Assembly (NCBI GenBank): GCA_013396525.1
Contig: VWYX01001152.1
Span: 62,001 to 126,000, forward strand
Origin: Chaetorhynchus papuensis
Lineage: Eukaryota > Chordata > Aves > Passeriformes > Rhipiduridae
Direction of reading: 5' to 3'
Length of the DNA stretch: 64,000 nucleotides
The position numbers and the translations under genes were made by a program. Under the pieces are notes generated by a model. That model saw nothing but the letters and a program-made list of their open reading frames with translations. It searched no databases and was not told the DNA's origin. Shown here in pieces: positions 46,514 to 60,500 of this stretch. Positions within the stretch are counted from its first letter, which is position 1. The number at the start of each line of letters is the position of its first letter.

Positions 46514-49500
46514 AAACCAGCTGATAAAAAGCTGTGTCTTCACACATTTTCACTTCTTCAGCCTTTTCTTGCACAAATCCCACCTTCTGTCCAGACTGGT
46601 CTGTTTTGTACTTACCCTTTTCACTCTGGAGAAGATTGTTAAGATTACAGCTGGGAAGGGGACACAGAAATCAGAGTAATTAGCAGTAAGTCCTGGGAAA
46701 ACCATGACAGCTGAGGATCTATGCCAAGCTAAGGTTCACCTTGTCACTGAAGGCTCACTGAGGAATAGACTGACGGAACAGTGAGCTCCAGGTCAGCAAG
46801 ACTCAATGAAGACACTTCACACACTACAGGACAATGATCACTTTTGAAAAAAAAAAACCTTATTTCTAACGAGGACAGAAAAAGATAGCTAAAAGGTAAC
46901 TTCTTGACGATGCCACTCTTCAGTGCCAGCCTACCAGGGTAAGGTTTAAAAGAGTATCATGCTGAATAGCAGATAAAATAATAACTGAAATATCAAGCTG
47001 GTGGGTTTTTTTAACAGAACTAATGGCAATACCAGCCAAGTAATTTGTTTTACCGGATGTTTCAGGAAGTGACTTGCACAGACAGGATAGGTCCATAGTG
47101 TCAGGCTAACTCTTTGATGGTAGGCTGTAGAAGCAAAGGACAGTGAAAACAAGTCTTGACACATTTGCTCTCTTATGTAAAGTATCTTACCAAGAGTGAG
47201 AAGCATGAGAGACAGAGAGAGTAATTGGAATAAATATAAGACACCTTGCCAGGAAATGTAGTCATTAGGCAAAATAAAGATGGTTTGGATCCATGCAGAG
47301 ACAAAGAGGACAATGACCAGGCGGGCAGGACACACAAGATACTCAACACAGACTTCCAGGCCCTTTGAACAGATCAGAATTTCTTGCCAGTGGCAATAAA
47401 ATAATATATCCATGAATATGTCTGAAGGGAAGATGGGACATATTTTGTAAATCAATCTTCTAACTGTCAGCCTAAATACGCCTCACAAGCAGCACTGGCT
47501 GCCAGTGATCCAGGAGAACATGGTTTACTCCCATCTCAGAGCACTAGCAGAGACTCTGCTTCAGAAGATGATGTGCACAGAGACCTTATTCTGCAAATTC
47601 AGTATATACATTCAGATCCCTGCACTTATCTAACACAAAAGCTGAAGCAAAGGCCCCATACCCACATCTCCCTGGGGTTCACACAGACAAGCCTTGCAGT
47701 GCTCCTTGGGATGAGACACTTCACTTGGCACCAAAGAACCGAATTTCTTTTAAGAATCTTGCTCTTCCTAAATAATTTAAATCCTGGAAATAATTAGTTC
47801 CTTTTCTTCCATGGGATAAAGGATTTAAATTATGCAATTCCGACAGTGACTCTGGTAATTATACCCCTGCAATGCATAACAGATTGTTTTCACAGATGAG
47901 GTAGATTTTATTAAAAAACAGTTTCAGTTGTTTTCAACAGCAATCTAGACTTGAAAAAAACCCCATGTTTACAGAAGAAGCAGGGGAAACCTGAAACAAA
48001 TTAACACTTTGATTAAATTCTGTCTGGGTCAAACATATTTTTTGCCCAATGCGAAGCGAGGAAGGAGAAGATATTTACTGCTTCTGTTCATCAGAAGAGT
48101 CCCCTGCAAGCCCAGATGACAGTGGGAGAATGTGCATTCAGGGCCTGACCTTGGGCTTGCTGAAACCAAAGGAAGAAAAAGGTAACACTTTGCACCTTGG
48201 CATCACCCCTGGATTTCTGCAGGCACATTACAGAATTTCATGCTGGTTTCATTTTCTTTTTCAAACACTTTTTTAGCCATCACGTTCCCATCTCTGAGCA
48301 CCCTTGGGAACACGTGAGTAAAATAACACCCACTGGTCAAAACATTTACATTTAGCTCCTCTGTTTTCCCTGGTTATTTATCTTAGCATTTTTTCAATAA
48401 ATGCTCTGAGGCACTCTGAAATTACTGGTTGTGCCAAGTTCATGTTCTCCTCAACACCTGTGTTTCTCTATTATGCTGCCATTTCTTCTCTTCAGTGAAA
48501 GCTGAGGTTAGGAAGAGAGAAGGAGTAAAGTGTTTGCTGCCTTTCACCTCTACCAACACATGAAATCATCCCAAGCTAGTAATAAGACAGCAGGCACTAT
48601 TTTCAAGTCCCCATTTTCCTAAGTGACAGATACTGCAGAGCCCAGGTCAACTTTAGATAAAGAACTGCAGTTCTCATTGTTTCATTCCAGTTTTAACTAC
48701 CACCCAGGCTAGGCAGTACATTCAGTCCCAGCACAGACATCTATATAGTCAATTGTGTACTAAAATAGACTCTATCACAGGATCACTCAGAAGTGGGACT
48801 TCTTTTCAGTGCCTAGGAGTTCACACTCTAGTTGCTGGTGACAAAACTACTGCTGAAACTATTTTCAGCACTTTGCAATGCACAAGCCTAGGTTGGAAAC
48901 AAGAGTTCACTCACTAGACCTTATGATCAGGAGCATCTCTTAGTTCCAAAACGAAGGATGAACTGTGGACATAAAAGCAGGCTAAGCCAATTGTACCTCA
49001 GTTTGCTTTTCCAAGGGTTTGATGCCAAAGCATCTGCCGAGGTACATAACACATAGATTGCATCCATATTTGGCCAGGCCCATCCCTTGCTGAAACAGTG
49101 TCAAAGAAGCCTGGGCCGGACATACCTTCCATCAGACCGAGCCATGAGTACAACAGAGGCTCTACAGAAGAACTGAGAAACATTTGTTTCCAGCAGAAAC
49201 AGGACAGGCAGCTTTGCTGAGCAACAGCATTACCTGTCTCATTTGGGCTAATGGGAGCAGTCTTTAACAAGCCTCAGAGAAAGACCTTCTCTGCAACAGG
49301 GCTGTCTTGCAGGATGCTCTTCCCAAGAGACCACCCATTTTCTTTCTACTAAAACCTTTGACTTGTGCTTTGTTCATGAGGTATTTGTGCCAGTTCAGTG
49401 ACAGAATGCAGAATGCAGGTCCCACCCTGCATGACTAGGGGCATAGAAATAGACTAAGCCAGTTGTCCCCTGCATGCTTTTACATTCTTGGCTTCCTGGC

Positions 49501-52500
49501 AAGAAATTTCTGGGCAAGGGACAGCCAACAGTTTTTGATTTTGTGGGAACAAGTAGACAGTTTGATGAGAGAAATATGAGAAGACTGAAGCATCTTCACT
49601 ATACCAAATTTTCAGCCTAGACCTAAATCTGAGATGAGAGCAGTCGGTGAGGACTGAGGATGAAGAGGAATGTCCTGCTGATGCTGTGCCCTCACAAAAG
49701 ACCAGCAAGGTCAGGAAACCCCATCAGAGCAAGAGTGACCCTGCTTCCTAGACCCAACGTGCATTGAGCTGAATGTGCATAGGACCCAAACCTACATGAG
49801 GGGTCTTTCTGCAGTTGCAGGATCAGTCACCTCCAGTGCCTAACAGAAAAGAAGTAACCCCTGTGCCTGAATGATGGATTTATCCTGCTCTCCTGTCAAG
49901 CAGCGCACATTGATACTTCCAGATAACCCCACTTCTCAGGGTCTTGATCTGTCAGCTCCTTTTTCAAGTGTTCAGGTTGTGTGAGCATCCCAATACACAA
50001 TTCATAAGCGTTGTTGCCGTGCTTAGAATTTGATTAAGAGCTTTACCAAGAGGAAATTCCACTGCATTAAAAAATGTATATAATCATTATTTATTAAGTA
50101 TTTTTTAAAAAAATATATAATTATTATTTACTGAGTAAAATTCCACTATCTTTGGGTCTCACTGTCCACAGCCTAACAGGATACAAATTCTGAATTTGCC
50201 TCACACTCATTCTCCCTTGAGTACATAAAATTTATTTGCAAACAGTGCCACGATACCAGTCTATTTGAAAGGGGAAATAAAAGCAAACATGCTTTCACTT
50301 AGGAAGCTGTTTGGACTGCCAAAACTGCTGCATGCCATTATAAATATAACTGTGCATGGAATACAAACAAAAATTGCATCCTGTGCCTTTTTCTGTGGAA
50401 TTTATTCACCTGAGACATACTCTGGTCTTGTTATTTTCCTGTTCTATTAAATATGACATTGTTCTGTTGGCTTTATTCCCAGTGAATGGAATCTGAACTA
50501 AGTGTTGTTCCAAACCACCCATGGCATGGTCCATCAGTCCAGCTAATTTCTCTCTTATGCTGAGCAACATTTTCATTGCTATGGTAACTATACAGTTGTT
50601 ACAGGACTAGGGTAGGAAATCAATTTAAGTAATTATTTCTCAGTTCCTCAGATCCAAGGGAACTCTTGCTTATATCTGTGTATATTTTGGGGAGCACAGA
50701 TGACTGAACCTCTTTATAACCACATATGCAAATGGAAAAAAACCCGCTCCTGCCACTGTCAAGAAGCCCACACTTGATGCTGTCAAAGGGATCTCAGCCA
50801 TTTGCAGAGGCACAAGGTTACCTGCATTTTCCACATTCACACCATAAGATGGTTTTCAGAGTTGGACTAGAGAAACTAACACAGAGAATCAAAGCCAGGC
50901 ACCTGAAAGAAAAAAGTTCTGGTGCTTTCTGTTTGTGTGTCAGACCAGGACACCTCAGTGCCTTGCTCTAAGACATCGTTTGGCTTTTTAACAGATTAAA
51001 CTGTTTCCAGCACAATCTAAGCTGTCCATCAGTCTCAGTTTATGGCTTCTGGTGTAACAACTGTGGTTCAAAGGTACCACAAAACCAACCACGATGATGC
51101 AGCACAGACAAAACCAGGAGCATTCAATCTGCTGCACGATTTTGCTGGAGGACACATTGGGATATCAAAGTAGAGTTCACTGTAAGTTCTCTCAATGGCA
51201 ACTGATGGGCTGAGGGAGCTGAAATCAGTCTTTACTCCTAGTAGTCAATAAAAGGTTAATAATTGATGAAAACATATTTCAAGCAGTTATTTTTAATCAT
51301 CCTTAGCTTGCAGTATAGGAATTTAATTTTTTTTTCTGCTGCCTTGAAGAATATACAAAAGTATAATTTCTAGTTGAAAAAAAACTAAGCAGTTATGCAC
51401 AGGATTCGTGAGTTTTCTTGGCTTCTGGCAAAGGATGAAAAAGGAAAGGAGCTGCAGTCAATTTTTCTTTGTAGTCATTTTGAAGTAGTCATACTAATAA
51501 TCAGGAAGAGACTACATAAAATTTTGGCCGTTACTTGCAAGTTTTGTTGCCAGACCTTTATTTGCTATGAATGTTTTACAAACTATTTTCCAAAGCAATT
51601 ATTTGCTGGGCTGGGAGAAGCTCTTTTGTAGCTATAAATACACTGACATCTTATTACTAAATTATTCTTATTTTACTAAGAGAATGCCAGGGAATGCTAC
51701 ACAGATTTAAATGCTCACTGATATAAGTTACGCCTTAGCACAAGGCCTCATCAAGAGAGACTGGCAAATGTCTCCCTTACATATGCAAGACACCATGTTC
51801 TTATGTCCTCAACATATGCTAAAGGGCTGTGTTGAGGTTTTTTAATCTTAACAAGATGTGTTTTGCTGGGAGACACTATTTCTTGTCTTAGACAAACTGA
51901 AATAAGAAAAAAGGAGGGCACACAAACAGCAAGAAGAGACTTCCAGCTGAAATCTGAGATGGTTGATCTGAATTTAACTTGATTCTGTTCCTCAGTTACT
52001 CACCTTATGGGGAAAGGAAAGAGAGCAGCACGGAGCAGAAGAGAGTGCTCCTGAGGAGAATGGCTCTTCCTTAAGACATACATGACAACTGCTCACATTG
52101 GTGAGCACTGAGGCACTCAGCTGCTCTTTGTGCCACCTGGAGTTAGTTTTCATGCCCCTGCATTTAGGTATCTACCTTCAAGTTCCTAATTTTTAGAAGT
52201 CTTCCCCACAAAATTTAACAGTTACACTGTATATACCCTCCTTTCTTTCTCCTCCCCATGGTCTAAAAATATCTGTAAAGACCTTGACATATGAATGGAT
52301 CATTCAAGACATGAAGGCTGTTTTTAATTTCATAGTGGGCAGAAGCCCCTGAATTATAACCTTCCTGGACATCATTTCTTTCACCTCCCAAGCAGCTGAC
52401 ATTTAGACCTGCCACTTGTGTCTCCCATATTGCCATTTTATAGCATGCATCAGAGCAGGACCTCCCTGCCTTCTCCATGAACACCATTCAGGGTGCAGTT

Positions 52501-54909
52501 TTCACAGCTTTAACTGAAGCAGATGATTCTTCCCTAAAATGGTTTGTCTCCTCTTCATCTTTTATGGAGCTGATGCTCAAAATTTTACTTTGTATTCTGC
52601 ACTGACCTTCATTTGATCAAGAGGGACACAGTTCAAAGCAGAGATCAACAAGATCAAAAGGGAAGCAAGGTGAGCCCCTTCTCCCATCCTGAGCTGGTCA
52701 ATTGGTTTAGCAACTTTTTTCCTCTTTACTGGGAGTGAGCAGGCACCACTTCTGAATTAAGTAAGCAAGGTCCTGTCATACTGTGCTTTAACTAACACAA
52801 TGTCTTTATAGACATTGGTAAAAACTTCTCTTGTATGGCTAACAGTCTAGTCAATTCCAGTAGCATGAAGTCACTTATTCCTCTACCACATAATCTCAAG
52901 TGCTTTCCCACCCCTCCGTTTTCTGCCAGGTAAATATCTTTGTATCTTTTGCAAGTTGATTCAAACTTCTTGTTTTATTTGCTTTTAAATCCACAATAAG
53001 TAGATCTTCCTTACCTCATCTCACTGCATTTTAAATTGATTCCTTATTTCAAATAGGAGAAAATTTTTCCAACAGGATCATGTTTTCTACCTGCAGATGC
53101 AAATGGAGACAGGATTGCCAGCAGGCACATTTCAGTTAGAAACATTGCAAGTTGGTGACAAAATCCAGACATTCCTCTTTAACCTCTACATGCCCAATCA
53201 TCAATTACAGAATCAATAAATCCCTTGGGAAGCTAGAAAACACACAAGGCATTTCTCATGGTTAAATGCAGAAAGATATGCAAGTTGGGAGGAACATTCT
53301 GCCATTTTTTAAGGTTTAACACCATCATCTGCATCCTAGGGAGCTTCTCACTCCCTTCTGGGACATCCAACAGCAGCTCCTGGCAGATGCCAGATGCTCA
53401 GGCTCAGCAGCCAGCACGGACTTGACACTTTTCTACCCCTACTAGAATTTTTTACCTGTGTTGCCGCAGCAACTCAGCATGTCCAGTTTGTGTGAAGACA
53501 ATAATCTGTTTCCATGGGAACTAAACACGCAGGCCTGCCCTGCAATTTCAGCTGGGAAAACATGAAATTTATTCAATAACAGGAAAATCAAAGAATGAAA
53601 GGCAGGCAACTAAGAGAATTGTATTGCATACTCATAGGACTGTACAGAGAGACAGCCACAGAATATTTACTCTGGCCAAGAACTAAGTAAATTTGGACTC
53701 TTGAGTAGAGTGTTAAGCCACTGATCACACACACTAGGACAGCTCTGTAAAAATACGAGGTTTTTCCCCTCAGCGATTGGCAACTTTAATATTTATAATA
53801 TCTGCTCAAGAAGTCAAAAGGGCTGTGGTAAAGAGAGTTTGGAGTCAAACAAAGTTTGTTTTTGTCAATCCAAATTCCTCCAGGCTAGCCTAGGAAAATT
53901 ACATAACACCTGCTGCAAGTAGATTTAAATATCTATAGAATACAAAATGAAGTAAGCTTTTTCTTGCTGCTGATTGTGTGAAAACAGCTATTTTAATAGG
54001 ACCATTTAAAGTAAGATCAGGAAAATTATAAAAGTATTAATTCTTTAGGAGTGCAGACACATTTTTTAAAATAAACATATACAGGAAAAACCTGAAGACA
54101 GTTAAAAAAAAGAAAAAGACACCAAAAAACCTAAAGCTGCTTTCACAGCACTATTACTTTACATCACTAGTGATCAAAGACCTAGTTACTGAGACAGATT
54201 TAGGCAGCGAACTGGGCTTCACATGTGTAGAAAATATTGTCTGCCAGGCATAAACTGAAGGAAAAACAAACAGACAAACAAAAAAGATGCTGTTGATAGG
54301 TCTGGCTTGCCACTGAACATCTCAAATGGCCCTGGGCACCTTGAATCCCATAGCACAGCTGAACCAACTCTCAGACCTGCATAGGCTGTGCTGATTTGAA
54401 TTCTAGTGATTACAAAGGAAGCTTGGAAATGTAGCTCTGCTGCAGGCAGGTCATTTTAGATAACTCGTTTTCAACCTAAATCCTGCTCTGAGGAGATCAA
54501 ATAGACTGAAAAAAACACTGAACTTTAAGGTGTTTAAAACTTTTTTATGGTTTTTTTTTTTCTGTCATTTCACCCCTTGCCCCATAATTTTTAAGTATGT
54601 AATAATGCAAAGAATGGAAGAATGGGAAAGTATCTCAACTTGACAAAAGCAGTCATGGTACTTTCAATATCATCCTACAAAGGAAAAAAAAAGGCTATAA
54701 AGTAGTGCTTATATGGGCAGAGATAATTGTTTTGTGTGTGTAACGTTGATATTCATCTAACCACAGAACACTGTATTGAAGGAACTAGTACTAGAAGCAC
54801 TCAACTGAATATTTTAAGTACTTTGTTTCTCTTGTTTTGTAAGTCACACAATTTGCTTTGTGTTATACCTTATCAACACCAGCTCACATATGAACATGGA
54901 AAACTTGCA
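46514..54909. other. Intergenic, no gene recognised
   Basis: This is AT-rich spacer left of the assembly gap. It holds an AT-rich duplicated patch (50054-50147). A hydrophobic 169-codon minus-strand frame at 47455-46946 has no recognisable family. No RNA gene was seen. Confidence 0.6.
50054..50147. repeat. AT-rich patch with 10-bp flanking and 24-bp internal direct repeats
   Basis: AAATTCCACT occurs at 50054-50063 and again at 50138-50147. It brackets 74 bp of AT-rich DNA that contains two 24-bp copies (50077-50100 and 50114-50137, three mismatches). This could be a small insertion with target duplications or a local duplication. Confidence 0.7.
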
Positions 54910-55374
54910 NNNNNNNNNNNNNNNNNNNNNNNNNNNNNNNNNNNNNNNNNNNNNNNNNNNNNNNNNNNNNNNNNNNNNNNNNNNNNNNNNNNNNNNNNNN
55001 NNNNNNNNNNNNNNNNNNNNNNNNNNNNNNNNNNNNNNNNNNNNNNNNNNNNNNNNNNNNNNNNNNNNNNNNNNNNNNNNNNNNNNNNNNNNNNNNNNNN
55101 NNNNNNNNNNNNNNNNNNNNNNNNNNNNNNNNNNNNNNNNNNNNNNNNNNNNNNNNNNNNNNNNNNNNNNNNNNNNNNNNNNNNNNNNNNNNNNNNNNNN
55201 NNNNNNNNNNNNNNNNNNNNNNNNNNNNNNNNNNNNNNNNNNNNNNNNNNNNNNNNNNNNNNNNNNNNNNNNNNNNNNNNNNNNNNNNNNNNNNNNNNNN
55301 NNNNNNNNNNNNNNNNNNNNNNNNNNNNNNNNNNNNNNNNNNNNNNNNNNNNNNNNNNNNNNNNNNNNNNNNNN
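54910..55374. other. Assembly gap (465 Ns)
   Basis: This is a run of unknown bases. The right edge is inside a CR1 element, so the missing sequence is probably at least partly repeat. Confidence 0.99.
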
Positions 55375-55565
55375 CTGGACACAACACTCGAGGTGTGGCC
55401 TCACCAGTGCTGAGTACAGGGGGACAATCCCTGCCCTGGTCCTGCTGGCCACACTATTGCTGATACAGGCCAGGATGCCATTGGCCTTCTTGGCCACCTG
55501 GCACTGCTGGCTCATGTTCAGCCACTGTCAACCAGCACCCCAAGGTCCTTTTGCACTGGGCTGCT
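55375..55565 (-). repeat. CR1 LINE fragment (antisense), cut by assembly gap
   Basis: The minus strand encodes a stretch of the CR1 reverse-transcriptase ORF (QVAKKANGILACISNSVASR, then a PLYSALVRPHLE block) upstream of the domain seen in the 5.1-kb copy. The rest of the element would lie to the left, inside the gap. Confidence 0.88.
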
Positions 55566-57452
55566 TTCTAGTCAAAAAGTTTTGTGCCTGTTTGATCACA
55601 TTGCCAGCAATAAAGGTTAATTACAAGAAAAAAAAACAACTGCCATTTTAATCCATTTTAACTGCTGCATTAAGGCTGGAATGATTCCTCATGCAAACAA
55701 CTAGGCCATGACCACTGCTGCCTTCAAAAAACATTTCCACTTGATTTTAGATGCTCAGCCTGGTGGCCATCACTTTAGGAATGTAGTATAAAAGTTATAA
55801 CCTGCAACAAGTCTTTCAAGTATTAGAACAATATAAGTAAAATTTAAAAGATACACTTCAGGCAGTTTTAACACACTGTATCATATCTAGATTAGCAAAC
55901 TGAAGTAATGTCAAATGACCATTTGTTGCTGAGCTCAAAGACCACACAAAGATCTGTTATGAGTAATAACAGATCTATTCAAAACTCCAAAGGAAATCTG
56001 AGGCTTTTAGAAGTATGACAATTAATCCTAAACTGCATCTGAAAAATCCTCTAAGTGCCTACGGTTTTGAGAGCCAGTCCTGGGGAAAACAAGCAACTCT
56101 GCTTATCTCAGCAGAAAGTTCACTTTGGAACTTTGAAGAGTGTCACTTCACTTAACTCCACTATAGGTACCAAATTATGATTGCCCTCAACTACAGTCTT
56201 CTGAAATAAATTGTGAAATAACTATGGGCAACAACTGACAACCACATCCTTATCTAACTTCAAGTCCAAAAAACTGAAGAGGGGCACTGAAGAGATGACA
56301 GTTCAGTTAAGCACAGTCAGTCACTGTCAGATAGCAATTTTAACCTTTTTAAAGGGTATCATGAAGACATTTTTCATGAATGTATTAATGCCACAACTAC
56401 AAGTCTTGCTTCTTAGGAGGAAGAAATATCCATTCAACACAACAGGAAGACATAAACAGTACTAGATGTGACACAAAACAATGCCTACATACTCTACTCA
56501 CAACATTTAGAACAGGAGTAGCTCCTGTACTGCTTTTTTCTCCAAAATCCTATTAGGCAGCAGATTACTGCCTCATAACACGTTTTTAATAATGGAGTAA
56601 AAAACCACACTGATGGAAATAACCTTATTTAATGCTAGTGCAACCTGTCAAATATTTTTAGGTATTTCTGTGGTCCTGACCCTGCTACCTTTGCTGTCAT
56701 GTTTTTATCTTCAGATTGCGTCATAACAAGGGATGCCTGACATCAGTCATATGATCATATGAGAAGTGTTGTGGGAGACCAAGACTCCATGGCTCTGTTT
56801 TGAGTTCTCAGCTGGAGTACCAAGCTTATGGAAACCTTTCTTTATAACATTATTAACTGAAAATACAAAAAAATTGCAGAAATACATGAAGTAATGTAAA
56901 ATTATTATTTTTTTATTATTTGATGTAAATTTTAATATTTTACCAAAGGTACTTTTCTTCTTTGTTTACAAAGCCAAAAATGTATCTGGATCACTTGCAA
57001 GTCAAACAGAGACATCAGATGAAAAGGAAAATTCTTCAATGACCGATTACCTGAGTTACAGTGCAATATTTAATTTCAGACAGTATTGCTCTTAGGACTT
57101 TTTACAGTAAGAAATAATAAGCTTTATCAAGTCAAAACCTTAATCAGAGCTTGTCTCAAATTTAAGAATCTCATGAACCAACAACATGAAATACCTGACA
57201 TAATGTATACCATATTTTTTTGCTTGCCTCTACAATAAATTAATACCCTGGATGACTTAAATATTAGCAAAAATATTTACAAAAAGAAGATAAAACACAG
57301 TATAAAACTTTTTTTCAAAGATATGTGTCTTCCAAGAAACAGTTTGGTACCAAGAGTGAAATTTCAAGTCTTACAAAATTGTCTCTCACTTAAATTCATG
57401 AAGATAAATAAATAACACTGAATTATACAAACATTGATATCCTCATATGGGT
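55566..57452 (-). other. CYB5R4: CYB5R4 3' UTR and flank
   Basis: This is AT-rich sequence downstream of the CYB5R4 stop. Minus-strand candidates for the poly(A) signal are ATTAAA at 57074-57069 and AATAAA at 56917-56912, giving 3' UTRs of roughly 0.4-0.55 kb. Beyond these no feature is recognised up to the CR1 at 55565. Which signal is used cannot be decided. Confidence 0.45.
57404..57415 (-). promoter_or_regulatory. CYB5R4: AU-rich element in CYB5R4 3' UTR
   Basis: On the minus strand TTATTTATTTAT lies about 40 nt after the stop codon. It contains the UUAUUUAUU nonamer associated with AU-rich mRNA decay elements. A function is inference. Confidence 0.45.
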
Positions 57453-57507
57453 TTATGCAGTAAAAGCGTGTATCTCTTCTTGGGAGTATCCAAGATCCTT
57501 GAGATAT
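57453..57507 (-). CDS. CYB5R4: CYB5R4 terminal coding exon
   Basis: The acceptor CCAACTTTCAG precedes 57507. One base completes a glutamine codon; 17 codons and TAA (57455-57453) follow. It encodes YLKDLGYSQEEIHAFTA, the conserved end of CYB5R4. It is too short to find as an ORF. Confidence 0.94.
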
Positions 57508-60500
57508 CTGAAAGTTGGAAATCAAATTGGTAATATTAATATTTGGAACTCAAAACCCACCACAGACACAGATGAAGCATAACTTCAGCACCACTGCCTT
57601 GTTTTTATTCAGACATGCACAATGAACTTTACCCCTGCAAATATATTAAGAAAACAATCAATGCCCAGGAGCTCAGATATACTACATGACCTTTTTGGGT
57701 AATGAAAACAATTTCTAAAAATAAATACAGATATCATCTGAATTCTTTCAGATTTCTCAAGAGGCAGTGTAATTATTGGCCAATACACCTTGACTTCAGT
57801 AGCACTGCAGAAATGCAAATGATGTCACATTGGTTCAATATTTTGAAGCTGGGCAAGAGAAATTTAGAGGAGCTTTTATCTTTAAACATGCATATAAAAT
57901 AGGAAAATACTAGGCACAGTCACAAATAAATGCATTAATTAAAAAAATAATTAAGAAAAATGTTTGTGATAGAACAACTGCTTTGAACTTTACTTCTGTA
58001 ACTTAATTTATCAAGCTAACACAAACAAAGAAAGCTTATTTCCTATTATTTCAACTTTTCTATGAACATCAACTTAAAAGCAGCATTTAAAAGCTTGGGA
58101 AAAAAGGTTGAAGAGTTGCTTTTAGAAAGTTCTGAACAAGTTACTAGAACTCATGAAACTTACATATTGCTGATACTTAGCTACACATAAATATAAATAT
58201 ACTTCTCAAGTATGGTGCAAGGTGGTTTTTTTAAATTCTTTTTTTTTTGTTTTAATTTTAAAAGTTTTCTTGCAAAGCAGACAACGTAAGGCCATTTTTG
58301 AAAGACTACCAAATCAGAAAGACTACAGCTGATTAGGTAATCAAATTTCTCACTTTCCAGTTCATCATTTAAAATACTCACTGTACTCCTTGTTCTGTAA
58401 AAAGTGCTGGACCACAGATGCAGATAAGCACTTTGGAGTCTCTTCTGCTTCTTTTCACCAACTCAGAGAGAAGAGATGAAGAAATCTTCCCCTGTTTACC
58501 TACCCAGTCTTTTGATGGTTGTGAAAGAATGAATTGAACCTCAAACCTGGTAAGCAGAAGAATATTTCATAAATATTACCTCTGATTAGAAATCTGCTAC
58601 ACAAAATGCTAGTGACCAAGACACTGATGTTTTCTGTGATTACCCTCCTGTTCTGCTCAGCTCCCCACTGCAGTATCAATCTCACAGGTATTTAGTCATT
58701 CCTACTGATCAAGTCAGTCAAATCACCTCCAGTATTGTGTATTTATTTAACCAAATCTTTCGATGTTAGAAATTCCAGCTTTCTATTTCACCTTACAAAA
58801 AAACCCCATCTGGGACCAATTATGATACTTAAGCACAGATTTTACTGCTCCATTATTCACTATACAAATGTTGATGTAGCTCAATACACAAGTAGCGAGA
58901 TAAGAATGCTTGGCCAAATTCATGAAAATGTCAGAAAAATTTCAGTAATGAGAAAAGACTACAGTTGGTTTCAAAAACTCACTAACAGAATAATAACTGA
59001 GTAAAAACCAAGCACTTCTGTATCTGAGGCTCCTACTGAAAGGGAGAAAAGGCTTTTACTGTAAATTTCCACAGTGTCTAGACTACAAAGCTTTGAATGT
59101 GCCAGACAACACTAGGGTATGAAATAGTATTGATTTTTCACTTCAGTGTTGTGAAGGAACAAGTGGTTTCTACTGAGGAAGAATTCAACTAAGAATTAAC
59201 TATATACAAAACATATTTTTATCACATAAAATCTAAGCAATGACAATATATCTAGTGATAACAGCAAGGGAATTGAAATTAAAAGGTAATCTGATAATCC
59301 TGTGTCTCCTGACAGAACTACGGCCTGCTGAATTAAGTTGACATTACATGTGCACTGCTTGCATTTTAATCTGCAATTACGTTGCAATTGGGGGCAAAAT
59401 GCAACAGTTATTATGGAAAAAATTAAAGTAATGAGCCTAAGTAAACTTGGAATTTCTACATAAACATTTTCATAACCAGTGACACCATAAAGATTTTTAT
59501 AAAACTTCTCTAAATTTGAAATGTTGCTCCTGAGGTAGATTATCCTCTCTCTCGCTTCTGTGCTCCTTTTTGCATATCTGTGCTTTCTATTGATAAGGGT
59601 AAGGCAAATTTTCTTCTGCATCAAAAAGCTTCTCAGTTTTAAGAACCATCTCATCTAACATATCATCTCCAATAACCACCTATTAAACCCTGTCAGATCA
59701 AATCCCTGGCTTCCCATGGGACCTACAGAACACATAATAGCCTCTGCTTCACATCTGCGACCAATGGATCTCCTTGCACCACCTCATTATATTCTCAGCT
59801 AAGAGCTTACACAATCAGAATCTGTCCTGGTGCCAAAGCTGTACTCTTAATCTAAGCCCCAAGACTTGTTCTGTACACAAAGATGTTACAAGTTGTTCTC
59901 CACAAGAATTAATTACCTTTCATCTTTAAGAGCTAACTGCTCTAGTTGGTTTCTCCAAAGTATGTCATCCTCAGTTTTGTTGAAGAAGATCAGCTTCACT
60001 GTCCTTAAAAAACCAACCAAACAAACAAACCAATTAAAATTAACTGCAGATAGTTCCTGTTAAAGAATCAGAACTTAATGCATCATACAGAAACCTTTTA
60101 CTTACATTTTTTTGTTTGTTTCCAGATGCATTATAAGGTAAAATGAGACATGCATAAAAAGCTTTGGAAAACTTACCTGGTATACACAAAACAGCCCCAA
60201 ATCAGCTATACTACATCTTTAAACACTAAAATCATCCTGTTCAAAATCTAGAATGTGCCAGAATCTTTACATGTTTCCCATGGCCCACTTCCCTGAAAAC
60301 ATGGAAAATAAAGCCAACTACACTAACATAGTGCTCTAAATGGTGGCATGGTGCACCACAGCATTGCGTGTTACTCAGGTGGGGAAAATGTCAATAAAAA
60401 GTGCATAAGAAAACCATGCATTTTGTTCACTGGGCACAAAAGTAGAAATTGGTTATTTGGAGAATAATGTTTTGAGACACCCTAACTAGTACTCCCCAGG

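Noticed and set aside
54727..55651. Long open frames of 160-260 codons on both strands
   Set aside because: They run through the 465 unknown bases, which cannot show stop codons; only the CR1-derived residues on the right edge are real.
59196..59654. 152-codon minus-strand frame
   Set aside because: It lies in a CYB5R4 intron between two exons that join perfectly in frame; composition reflects T-rich DNA.
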